From: Hymenobacter negativus
GTDB taxonomy: Bacteria; Bacteroidota; Bacteroidia; Cytophagales; Hymenobacteraceae
Assembly (NCBI RefSeq): GCF_016056375.1
Contig: NZ_JAEDAE010000006.1
Coordinates: 224,843-288,842 of the forward strand
DNA: 64,000 nt
Direction of reading: 5' to 3'
Shown here: positions 15,611-23,899 of the stretch, piece by piece
Position numbering within the stretch: position 1 is the first letter of the stretch
How the letters are laid out: the number at the start of each line of letters is the position of its first letter
Notes under the pieces: generated by a model
The model's input: only the letters and a program-made list of their open reading frames with translations
The model's database searches: none
Told to the model about the DNA's origin: nothing
Position numbers and translations under genes: made by a program

Positions 15611-18600
15611 TTATTGCAGCACCACTTTGCGGGTGAGCACCTCGCCCCCGGCCTGCACGCGTAGGGTGTAGAGGCCGGCGGCCAGGCCTGTGGTGGGCAG
15701 GGTTTGGGCGGGGGCAGCGGCTAGCGGCTGGCGCTGCACCACCTGGCCCAGGGCATTCAGCAATTCTACAGTGCCGAGGCCCAGCGGACGGGCCAGCTGC
15801 AGCGTGAGGCTGCCGGTGGCGCTTGGGTTCGGGAACACGGCCAGGGCGGTGCTGTTGGTCTGGGCGCGGGTGCCCAGCAGGGCCGTGGCCGCGATGGTGA
15901 AGCTGCCCGTGGCGTCGGCGCTGTTATAGCCGCTCACGGCCACGTAGTATCGCGTGCCCGCTACCAGGTTTGGCACCGCGATGGTCTGGGTGGTGCCAGC
16001 CCCGCCGCCCGCGCAAAACACTTCATTGAACGGCCCGGCCGAGCAACTGGCGCTGGTGAAGACGCGCAGGCCACCGGCCGCCGCACCCGCGAGAGTAATA
16101 GTGGTGCTGGTGCCGCTGGGCACGAAGGTGAACCAAACATCTTTGGGCAGTGGGCCACCCACGCAGCTGGGCGTGTTGATGCCGGTCTGGATGCTGGTGC
16201 TGGCTCCGCTGTTGGAAGCCGCGAGGGGGCTGGCGCTCAGGGCCAGGGCGGTGCAGGGCTCGTCGTTGGCGGGCGTGGGCTGGGTGAAGGTGATGGTTTG
16301 GGTGTTATTGGCGGCGTTGCCGTCGGGCTGGCCGTTGGGCAGGCTGCCGGTTACGGTGAGGGTATTGGTGCCGCTGGGGGCCACCACGCCCGTAGTAAAG
16401 GTGAGCTGACGGGTGGCGTTGGGGGCCACGCTCAGGCCGGTGAATGTCTGGCTGACGGGCGTGCCGCCGTTCAGGGCGTAGCTCAGCGTAACGCTGGCCA
16501 GCACCGACATGCCGCCGTTGCGGATGGTGACCGTGACGGGGTTGCTGGTGGGCAGGGCCGGCGAAGTTGGCGCGTCGATGCTCAGCACGGCCACATCGTT
16601 GGCCATCGGGGCAAACTCGTATGCGCCCGGGTCGGGCGGGCTGCTGCGCAGGGCGTTGGTGAAGTCGCGGGGCACGCGGGCCAGCGTGGTGCCGGCCCCG
16701 TCGAGGGCCACGGCGGTGGGCTGGAGGTTGCCGGCCGAGGCAGCCGTGAACTGCGGATTGGCCTGCACGCTGTTCTGGTCGTAAGCGGCGCTGTTGGCGG
16801 TGCGCCAGTCGGCCAGGGTGGCGTAGCCCACCGTGCCGAAGCGACCGGTGGAGTAGAGTGTTCCGGTGCCCACGTACAGGTCGTTGTAGTTCGAGACGAT
16901 GGTGGAAGTCGTGGTCACGAAGTACAGGGCGTACTTGATGCCCGTGCCGCCGGTGCGCGTCACGCTCACGATGTTGTTGCGGAAATCGATGCCCGTGGCC
17001 AGTGTGGTCTGGTAGAAGCCGTAGGTGGTCTGCGTAGTACCCACGGCCGCCTGGTTGTCCAGCGAAACCGTGTTGTGGTAGTAGCGAGCGTAGTCCGAAC
17101 TGGCGTTATAGAAGCCGTACTCCGTGCCCGCGCCGTTGAAGTTGTAGACGAGGTTGTTTACCACGTCGTTTTCGGTACCCGTGGTGCCGTCGCTGGACGT
17201 GAGGTAAATGCCATAGCTGGTGCCGGTATCGGCCGTATTGCCCGTGAAGCTGTCGTGCAGGCGGTTGCGCTCCACAGCCGTGCCCACCACGCCCACTAGG
17301 TACGCGCCGTAGTAGGAGCTCACATCGGAGCGGGTGGTGCGGTGAACGTTATTGGCCAGCAGGCGGGCGCCAGCGTGGCTTTCCACATCGAGGCCGTAGG
17401 TGTAGAAGTCCCGGATTTCGTTGTTGGTGATGCGCAGGCCGGTGTTGCGAGCTGTCGTGCTGGCGCCGGTCACAATCACGCCATAGTAGCCGCCGCTAAT
17501 GGTGTTATTCTCGATGCGCAGGTTGTTGGCATTGCCCGCCGAGCTGGCCGAGGTCAGTGTGCCGCTGGCTGCGATGCCGGCGTTGGCCGTGCTGGACGTG
17601 GCCGTGCCTGAGGCCATCACCACGGAGTTACTCACGCGGTTGTTGTTGGCCTGCGCCACCAAGTGCACGCCAATGCCGTAGGTGGTGCCGCCCGACACGT
17701 CGATGGTCAGGTTGTTCAGCGTCACGTAGTCGGTGCCGTTCAGCAACACGGCCGCCGGCTGGGCGCTGGTGGCGGTGTAGCTCAGGGTTTGCTTGCTGCT
17801 GCCCCCGTCCACCACGATGGTGTCGGTGGCGCTTACGCCCGTCACGGCATTCAGGGCAAACTGTTCGTTGTATGGGCCATTTAGCACGTTGATGCGTACC
17901 GAACCCGTGATGCCGGCATTCAGCGCCAGCGCCGCATCGGTGAAGCTGGTGAAGTTGGTGCCGCCCGTGGGCAGGTTTTTGTTGATGGTGAACGTGCCGG
18001 CAATGGCCGTGTACAGCGTCACCGACTGGCTGTTGTTGCCGGGGTTGCTATCCGTCTGGCCGTTGGGCAGGCTGGCCGTCACGGCCAGGGCATTGGCACC
18101 TACTACTAGCGTGCCTTGGGTAGTAAAGCTCAGCGCCGTGGTCGCGCCCGAGGCCAGCGGGGTGGCCAGCGTGAAGGTTTGGCCCACGGCCGCCGCGCCG
18201 TTCAGCACGTACTCCAGCCGCACGGAAGTCAGCGGGTCCACACCGTTGTTGCGGATGGTAACCGTGACGGTGCGCGCGCCGGCCGTAACGGGCGCGGTGG
18301 GCGCGTCGATGCTCACCAGGGCCACATCGGCCGCCGGGGGCGTGAACTCAAATGCTCCCAAGTCGGGCGCGGTGGTGCTGCGCAGCGCCGTTGTAAAATC
18401 AGCCGGAACGCGGGTGAGCGGCGTGGCCGCGCCGTTGGGGGCGGCGGCTGTCGGACGCAGGTTGCCGGTAGTGGCGGCCACAAACTGCGGATTGGCCTGC
18501 ACGCTGTTCTGGTCGTAGACGCCGCTGTTGGCGGTGCGCCAGTTGGCCAGCGTAACGTAGTCGATGCTGCTGAAACGGCCCGTAAAGTAAGTCGCGCCGG

Positions 18601-19864
18601 TGCCCACGTACAGGTCATTGTAGTTCGAAGTGATGGCCGAAGTGCCAGTGATGAAGTCCAGCGCGTATTTGAGGCCCGTGCCGCCGGTACGCGTCACACT
18701 CACGATGTTGTTGCGAAAATCGATGCCTATTGCCTGCGTGGTCTGGTAGAAGCCGTAGGTGTTTTGTGTGGCGCCCGTGGCCGCCTGGTTGTCCAGCGAA
18801 ATCGTGTTGTAGTAGTAGCGGGCGTAGTCCGAACCGCTGTTGTAAATGCCGTACTCCGTGCCCGACCCGTTGAAATTGTAGATGAGGTTGTTTACCGCGT
18901 CGTTCTCATTGCCGGCCGTGGCGTCGTTGGTCGTGTAGTATAGGCCATAGGCGGCGGCGGTGCTGGCCGTGCTGCCCGTGAACGGGTCGTGAATGCGGTT
19001 GCGCTCCACGGCCGTGCTCACGTCGCCGGTCAGGTACACGCCATAAAACGTGCTCAGCGACACGGTGCGGGTGGTGCGGTGGATGTTGTTGCCGGTCAGT
19101 CGCGCGCCACTCGAGTTTTCTACATCCAGCCCGTAGAGGTAGAAATCGCGGATTTCGTTGTTGGTGATGCGGGTGCCCACGGCGCGGTTGGTGGTACTGG
19201 CCCCGGTCAGAATCACGCCGAAGTAGCCGCCGCTGAGCACGTTGTTTTCAATGCGCAGGTTGTTGGCATCGCCCACCGACGTGGCCGAGGTCAGTGTGCC
19301 GCTGGCCGCAATGGCCGCGTTGGCCGTGCTAGACGTGGCCGTGCCCGAGGCCATCACCACGGAGTTGCTCACGCGGTTGTTGTTGGCCTGCGCCACCAAG
19401 TGCACGCCAATGCCGTAGGTGGCGCCGCCCGACACGTCGATGGTCAGGTTGTTCAGCGTCACGTAGTCGGTGCCGTTCAGCAACACGGCCGCCGGCTGGG
19501 CGCTGGTGGCGGTGTAGCTCAGGGTTTGCTTGCTGCTGCCCCCGTCCACCACGATGGTGTCGGTGGCGCTTACGCCCGTCACGGCATTCAGGGCAAACTG
19601 TTCGTTGTATGGGCCATTTAGCACGTTGATGCGTACCGAGGCCGAAATGCCGGAGGTGTTCAGCGCTGTGGCAGCGTCCGTGAAGCTGGCGAAGTTAGTG
19701 CCCGCCGTGGGCAAGTTTTTATTGATGGTGTAGGTACCGGCCAGCTGTGCAAAAGCCGCGGGACCAGTCAGCAGCAATAGCAGCGCCGCCAGCCCACTGA
19801 CCAGCCGCCGTCGGCGGCCCTGAGCAATCTGGGCCAAGTCCGGCAATAGAGTATTTGTGTTCAT
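15611..19864 (-). CDS. Large T9SS-secreted protein with two tandem beta-helix/CARDB modules
   Basis: A 1417-residue exported protein of unknown substrate. The start is the ATG complementary to 19862-19864, because the signal peptide (basic QGRRRR, then LVSGLAALLLLLTGPAAFAQ) follows it; the frame is open a further 23 codons upstream. Two modules of about 580 residues follow (roughly 41-619 and 621-1130), each starting AGT(Y/F)TINKNLPT, continuing as a parallel beta-helix with NNLTI, NNRV, NNLRIENN turns, and closing with a CARDB-like domain (TVTIRNNGVDPL; TVTIRNGGMSVL). A PPC-like beta-sandwich (DEPCTALAL ... RYYVAVSGYN) and a T9SS type A sorting domain (LAVFPNPSATGS) complete it. The two modules share a 216-bp stretch of identical DNA. 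It is probably an adhesin or carbohydrate-binding protein. Confidence 0.85.
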   Translation of the reverse strand: MNTNTLLPDLAQIAQGRRRRLVSGLAALLLLLTGPAAFAQLAGTYTINKNLPTAGTNFASFTDAATALNTSGISASVRINVLNGPYNEQFALNAVTGVSATDTIVVDGGSSKQTLSYTATSAQPAAVLLNGTDYVTLNNLTIDVSGGATYGIGVHLVAQANNNRVSNSVVMASGTATSSTANAAIAASGTLTSATSVGDANNLRIENNVLSGGYFGVILTGASTTNRAVGTRITNNEIRDFYLYGLDVENSSGARLTGNNIHRTTRTVSLSTFYGVYLTGDVSTAVERNRIHDPFTGSTASTAAAYGLYYTTNDATAGNENDAVNNLIYNFNGSGTEYGIYNSGSDYARYYYNTISLDNQAATGATQNTYGFYQTTQAIGIDFRNNIVSVTRTGGTGLKYALDFITGTSAITSNYNDLYVGTGATYFTGRFSSIDYVTLANWRTANSGVYDQNSVQANPQFVAATTGNLRPTAAAPNGAATPLTRVPADFTTALRSTTAPDLGAFEFTPPAADVALVSIDAPTAPVTAGARTVTVTIRNNGVDPLTSVRLEYVLNGAAAVGQTFTLATPLASGATTALSFTTQGTLVVGANALAVTASLPNGQTDSNPGNNSQSVTLYTAIAGTFTINKNLPTGGTNFTSFTDAALALNAGITGSVRINVLNGPYNEQFALNAVTGVSATDTIVVDGGSSKQTLSYTATSAQPAAVLLNGTDYVTLNNLTIDVSGGTTYGIGVHLVAQANNNRVSNSVVMASGTATSSTANAGIAASGTLTSASSAGNANNLRIENNTISGGYYGVIVTGASTTARNTGLRITNNEIRDFYTYGLDVESHAGARLLANNVHRTTRSDVSSYYGAYLVGVVGTAVERNRLHDSFTGNTADTGTSYGIYLTSSDGTTGTENDVVNNLVYNFNGAGTEYGFYNASSDYARYYHNTVSLDNQAAVGTTQTTYGFYQTTLATGIDFRNNIVSVTRTGGTGIKYALYFVTTTSTIVSNYNDLYVGTGTLYSTGRFGTVGYATLADWRTANSAAYDQNSVQANPQFTAASAGNLQPTAVALDGAGTTLARVPRDFTNALRSSPPDPGAYEFAPMANDVAVLSIDAPTSPALPTSNPVTVTIRNGGMSVLASVTLSYALNGGTPVSQTFTGLSVAPNATRQLTFTTGVVAPSGTNTLTVTGSLPNGQPDGNAANNTQTITFTQPTPANDEPCTALALSASPLAASNSGASTSIQTGINTPSCVGGPLPKDVWFTFVPSGTSTTITLAGAAAGGLRVFTSASCSAGPFNEVFCAGGGAGTTQTIAVPNLVAGTRYYVAVSGYNSADATGSFTIAATALLGTRAQTNSTALAVFPNPSATGSLTLQLARPLGLGTVELLNALGQVVQRQPLAAAPAQTLPTTGLAAGLYTLRVQAGGEVLTRKVVLQ
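17687..17902 (-). repeat. Intragenic duplicated segment, second-module copy
   Basis: By eye this 216-bp stretch is identical to 19424-19639, while the sequence on both sides has substitutions. It encodes the NGTDYVTLNNLTIDVSGG region and what precedes it in each module. Confidence 0.75.
19424..19639 (-). repeat. Intragenic duplicated segment, first-module copy
   Basis: Partner of 17687-17902 within the same gene; identity breaks at 19423 (C versus T) and 19640 (G versus A). Confidence 0.75.
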
Positions 19865-20295
19865 AAGCGAAAAGGGAAGAGTGTAAAAAGAGTTAATATG
19901 TTGATATGGAATTTTATGATTTCCACAAAACACGTTACCATAATTACAACCTTTTTATCAAATACGTAATTATCAGCACCTTTAATTCTATTTTAATATT
20001 TTTCCGGGTTGATTGTTTGTGACTACTTTTTTCAATTTCACATTGGTCAAAAAGAAACTTTCATGAATTTTTGATGAGTTTTCAATGAATGTGTTAATGG
20101 AAACAAAATTTGGTTGTCTCTGAAAAAGGTCCGTCTACCCGTGCCTGCCCATCGCCTCCACCTATTTTTGAGTCATCCGGGTGGCTGTATTTACCCCGCG
20201 CTACGGAGCGTACAAACCTGCCACCTCTTCGCGGCTACTCCGTAGCGTGGAGTGATTACGCTTGCTGGTCAACAGTTAAGTCGGGCCCTGAAAGC
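19865..20295. other. Intergenic, AT-rich promoter region
   Basis: The stretch 19890-20110 is markedly AT-rich against the GC-rich background and must contain the promoter of the minus-strand T9SS gene. 20110-20290 returns to high GC and shows no coding signal. The long plus-strand frame crossing it is the antisense shadow of the metalloprotease gene. Confidence 0.5.
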
Positions 20296-20327
20296 AAAAA
20301 AGCCCCGACCAACTGGCCGGGGCTTCT
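20296..20327 (-). terminator. Terminator of the first M43 protease gene
   Basis: AAAAAAGCCCCGACC-AACT-GGCCGGGGCTTCTT hairpin just beyond the stop at 20356; U-run on the minus strand. Confidence 0.8.
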
Positions 20328-20355
20328 TGTTTTCAGTAGCTCGGAAAGGCTATTG

Positions 20356-22116
20356 CTATTCTTTCACGAAGCGCTGGTGCGAGGTCTTGCTGCCGTCGCT
20401 CACGCTCAGCGTGTAGATGCCGGTGCGCAGCGAGGCCACGTTCAACTGACCGTCTACGAAGGACAGACCTTTGATTTCGCTGCCGCGCACGTCGTACACG
20501 CGCACCGTGAAGGCCTGCTCGGGGTCCATGTTCAGCGGGCGGGCAATGGTCAGCACGCTGGTGGCCGGGTTGGGGTACAGCGTGTACTGGTCGGCCAGGC
20601 CGGTGGTGCCGCTGGTGCGGGCCGTAGTGCCGTCGAGGCGGGCGCCGCCGGTGATGCTCACGGTGTAGTCCTCGGTTTCGCCGTAGCTGTAGCTGCCGCA
20701 GCTGGTGGTGGCGCTGTTGTCGCTCAGCACCACGCGCATGCGGGTGTTGCCGCTCTTGGCCGTGGTGGGCACCGTGAAGGAGCCCGTGCGGGTGGCCGCG
20801 CTGGTGCTGGCGGCGGCATTCACCACCAGTTCACCGGCATCGGTGAACACGCCGTTCTGGTTGTAGTCGATGTACACTTTCACGTACTCCGAGTAGGCCG
20901 AGCCCGTGAAGCCCGCCGAGAAGCTGATGGTCTGGGCCGAACCGGCCGCGAGGCTGGTGCTGCTGGCCGTGCCGTTGTAGTAGCCGGCATCGGCGCCCGA
21001 CGTGCGGCTAATGCTGCCCAGGGCTACGTAGTCGATGTACTCATACGAAACGCTGGTGCCTTTGCTGGCGCAGTAGGTAACGGTGGGAGGAGGCGTAGTG
21101 CCGCCCGAAGGAGCCACGCCGCCCTGCGAGGTGAGCAGGCCCACGCGGGCCCCGCCGGTGGCAAACAGCGCGTTCATGCGCTGGCTCTGGCCGGTCGAGA
21201 ACATGAACATGGCCGCATCGTCCACGTAGTCCATGTAGTTCATGAACATGTCGCCGTTCGGGCCGTTCGAGCACGACACGTGCGGGAACACGGGCTTGCC
21301 GTAGTTTTCCGAAGCCTGGTTGGGCGTATCGGCCACATTGTCGGTGCCGGTGCAGGCGCCGTTGTCATCGCCCCAGATGTGGTTCAGGTTCAGCCAGTGG
21401 CCTACCTCGTGGCTGGCGGTGCGGCCCAGGTTGTAGGGCGAGGTCACGGTGCCGGTGCGGCCGAAATACACGGGCGAAATCACGACGCCGTCGGTAGCGG
21501 CCGCGCCGCCGGGAAACTGGGCGTAGCCCAGGATGCCGCCGCCAATGGTGCCCACCCACAGGTTGAGGTACTTGCTGGCGTCCCAGGCGTTGAGGCCGCC
21601 CGTGCTGGTGCTCTTGATTTTATCGGCAGTGCCCCAGCTGGTGGTGGTGCTGCTTTTGCGCTCGATGCCCGTGGTGGCGAGGCCCGCGGGGGTGCGCTTG
21701 GCCAGCACAAACTGGATGCCTACGTCGGCCACCTGGCCGGCAAAGGCGCTGGGGGTTTTGGTGTAGTCGGCGTTCAGCTTGTGGTAGTCCTCGTTCAGCA
21801 CGTCAATCTGCGACTGAATCTGGGCATCGGAAATGTTCTCAGCAGTCGTGCTATACAGCACGTGCACCACCACCGGAATGGTCACCGTGACGGCAGCCGT
21901 GGCATTAGTCGCTTGGTTGCTTTTGGCAAACTGCACGGCTTGGTTGTTGATGGCGGCCATGCGCTGGGCCAGGCCGGGGTCGGCGGCCAGCTGCTGCTGG
22001 AGCACTTCAACCGAGGCACAGGTACGGTGGGGGGCGGGTGCCTGCGCACTGGCCGAATTAGAATTGAGCGCAAGACCCAAAAGGCTCAGCGCGGCAGCGT
22101 AAACATTTGCTTTCAT
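20356..22116 (-). CDS. Secreted M43 (pappalysin/cytophagalysin) zinc metalloprotease with GEVED and T9SS domains
   Basis: A 586-residue exported protease. Signal peptide 1-25 is followed by a propeptide-like region ([17 protein letters not shown]), then the M43 catalytic domain with the zinc site [11 protein letters not shown] (His236, Glu237, His240, His246), an adjacent WGDD, and the Met-turn MNYMDYVDD near 292-300. A GEVED-type beta domain follows ([15 protein letters not shown] ... [12 protein letters not shown] ... GETEDYTV), then a T9SS type A sorting domain ([14 protein letters not shown]) ending HQRFVKE. All zinc ligands are present, so it should be active outside the cell, perhaps as a digestive or virulence-like protease. 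The next gene is a shorter paralogue on the same strand. Confidence 0.93.
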   Translation of the reverse strand: MKANVYAAALSLLGLALNSNSASAQAPAPHRTCASVEVLQQQLAADPGLAQRMAAINNQAVQFAKSNQATNATAAVTVTIPVVVHVLYSTTAENISDAQIQSQIDVLNEDYHKLNADYTKTPSAFAGQVADVGIQFVLAKRTPAGLATTGIERKSSTTTSWGTADKIKSTSTGGLNAWDASKYLNLWVGTIGGGILGYAQFPGGAAATDGVVISPVYFGRTGTVTSPYNLGRTASHEVGHWLNLNHIWGDDNGACTGTDNVADTPNQASENYGKPVFPHVSCSNGPNGDMFMNYMDYVDDAAMFMFSTGQSQRMNALFATGGARVGLLTSQGGVAPSGGTTPPPTVTYCASKGTSVSYEYIDYVALGSISRTSGADAGYYNGTASSTSLAAGSAQTISFSAGFTGSAYSEYVKVYIDYNQNGVFTDAGELVVNAAASTSAATRTGSFTVPTTAKSGNTRMRVVLSDNSATTSCGSYSYGETEDYTVSITGGARLDGTTARTSGTTGLADQYTLYPNPATSVLTIARPLNMDPEQAFTVRVYDVRGSEIKGLSFVDGQLNVASLRTGIYTLSVSDGSKTSHQRFVKE

Positions 22117-22354
22117 TCAAATGGGGGTTTGGTGGTGAAAATGGTTTTTGGACCGGCAAGCTATTGAAAATATTGCAACGTTTTTACTCAAATACTGGAT
22201 TTGATAACAATATTTTTAAGATTTTACACTTTTTGTATATTAATTTGATAATTATGATGAAAATTCTCTCATTTCTCTCCTGCCGCGCTTACTTTTTCTA
22301 ACCGCAGCACTGATAGTCTGCTAATTGGGCAGACCGGCAAACGCCAAAAACAAC
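22117..22354. other. Intergenic, AT-rich promoter region
   Basis: Strongly AT-rich (22160-22310), upstream of the minus-strand protease at 22116. No coding frame of note and no clear -7 box by eye. Confidence 0.5.
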
Positions 22355-22382
22355 GACGCCCTGCCCAAAGGGCAAGGCGTCG
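22355..22382 (-). terminator. Hairpin beyond the second M43 gene
   Basis: GACGCC-CTGCCC-AAA-GGGCA-AGGCGTC hairpin, followed on the minus strand by GTTGTTTTTGG. It lies 22 bp past the stop at 22405. Confidence 0.7.
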
Positions 22383-22404
22383 CGCATGCAAAAACCGGTA
22401 ATGG

Positions 22405-23703
22405 CTACTCCTTCTCGAAGCGCTGGCGGCTTACCTCAGCTCCGGCACCGATAGTGACGTAGTACAAACCCTTGGGCAGGTCGCTCACGCGCACTTGGCC
22501 CCGACTATCGTAGCGTGCCTGGGTCATTTCATGGCCGGTGAAGTCGAATACGCGCACGACATACCGGGCAGCATCGGCACCCACAGGCAGGTCCAGCGTC
22601 AGCACGTCGGAAGCGGGGTTAGGATAGAAGGAAACGGGCGAAGACGTGGCCAGCGCGCGCGGCGCGGTGCCGCCCAGCGAAGTGAGCAAGCCCACGCGGG
22701 CGCCACCAGCGGCAAACAGCGCGTTCATGCGCTGGCTCTGGCCGGTCGAGAACATGTACATGCAGGCGTCGTCCACGTAGTCCATGTAGTTCATGCTCAT
22801 GTCGCCCGAGTTAGAGCACGACACGTGCGGGAAGGCCGGGCAGCCGTAGTTTTCGGCGCCCTGGTTGGGGGTATCAGCCACTTGGTCGGAGCCGGTGCAG
22901 GCGCCCGAGTCATCGCCCCAGATGTGGCGCAGGTTTAGCCAGTGGCCTACTTCGTGGGTGGCGGTGCGGCCCAGGTCGTAGCTGCTGGTGTAGGTGCCGG
23001 CCGCGTACTTGGCGCGGCTGCCGAAGGCCGAGTACAGAATCACGACGCCATCGGTGCTGGCCGAGCCGCCGGGGAACTGGGCGTAGCCCAGCAGGCCCTG
23101 GCCCAGGTTGCAGGCCCACAGGTTGAGGTACTTGGTGGCATCCCAGGCATCATCGCCGCCGCGCTTGGAGTTTTTCACGGCATCGTTGGTGCTCCACGAG
23201 GCGGTTTTGGTGGCTTTGTGGATGATGCCCGTGGTAGCCGCGCCGGTGGGGGTACGCTTGGCCAGCACAAACTGCACGTTGGCATTGGCCACCAGGCCGG
23301 CGTAGATGCCGGGCGTTTTGGTGTAATCGGCGTTCAGCTTCTGGTAGTCTTCGTTCAGCACGTCAATCTGCGACTGCACCTGGGCGTCGGAGATGTTCTG
23401 GGCGGCCGTGTTGTAGAGCACGTGCACCACCACCGGGATGATGACCGTGCCGGCCGTGCTGCGCTGCAGGGCCGGGTTGGCCAGCAACTGCTGGGTCTGG
23501 GCTTCGATTTTGGCCATGCGCTGGGCCTGCGCGGGGTCGGCGGCGAGCTGGGCGGCCAGCACCTCCATGGTGCCGCAGGCGCGGCGCGTGATGGGGTTGG
23601 TAGTTTCCATGCCGGTAACCGGCGCGAGGCGCTGGGCATTCTGGGCCAGGGCGGGGGCGGCGCTGCCCAGAAGGGCCAGCGCAGAAAAGTAAAGTTTGTT
23701 CAT
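22405..23703 (-). CDS. Secreted M43 zinc metalloprotease with T9SS domain (paralogue)
   Basis: A 432-residue paralogue of the protease at 20356-22116, without the GEVED domain. I choose the ATG complementary to 23701-23703 because the signal peptide (MNKLYFSALALLGSAAPALAQ) begins there; the frame is open five codons further. It shares the propeptide pattern (MEVLAAQLAADPAQAQRM), the block [20 protein letters not shown], the zinc site [16 protein letters not shown] and Met-turn [15 protein letters not shown]. The catalytic domain runs straight into a T9SS type A sorting domain (VSFYPNPASDVLTLDL ... SRQRFEKE). The two genes most likely arose by tandem duplication, each keeping its own terminator. 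Confidence 0.93.
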   Translation of the reverse strand: MNKLYFSALALLGSAAPALAQNAQRLAPVTGMETTNPITRRACGTMEVLAAQLAADPAQAQRMAKIEAQTQQLLANPALQRSTAGTVIIPVVVHVLYNTAAQNISDAQVQSQIDVLNEDYQKLNADYTKTPGIYAGLVANANVQFVLAKRTPTGAATTGIIHKATKTASWSTNDAVKNSKRGGDDAWDATKYLNLWACNLGQGLLGYAQFPGGSASTDGVVILYSAFGSRAKYAAGTYTSSYDLGRTATHEVGHWLNLRHIWGDDSGACTGSDQVADTPNQGAENYGCPAFPHVSCSNSGDMSMNYMDYVDDACMYMFSTGQSQRMNALFAAGGARVGLLTSLGGTAPRALATSSPVSFYPNPASDVLTLDLPVGADAARYVVRVFDFTGHEMTQARYDSRGQVRVSDLPKGLYYVTIGAGAEVSRQRFEKE

Positions 23704-23817
23704 GTAAGAGTTGGGCAATAGGGTAAGAAATGGTTGAACCGGGATACTAACTTATGAAAAAAAGGTTGCGTTTTCACACTTTTATTGTCAAATTATTTAT
23801 CAATTAACCCAACCGTA

Positions 23818-23866
23818 ATAAAAAATGGCAATGAAAACAGGAATCCTGTCTCCATTGCCATTTTGG
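23818..23866 (-). terminator. Terminator of the metallophosphatase-barrel gene
   Basis: A two-tier hairpin: outer arms AAAATGGCAATG / CATTGCCATTTT and an inner ACAGG-AAT-CCTGT stem, followed on the minus strand by a U-rich tail (TTTTTTATTACG). Confidence 0.75.
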
Positions 23867-23899
23867 TTATTTGCCGGATTTGTGAGGCCCGGTTCCTGC

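Noticed and set aside
20110..22167. 685-codon plus-strand open frame
   Set aside because: It is the antisense of the M43 protease gene. GC-rich third positions keep antisense frames open; the translated product is Gly/Ala/His/Val-rich without any domain.
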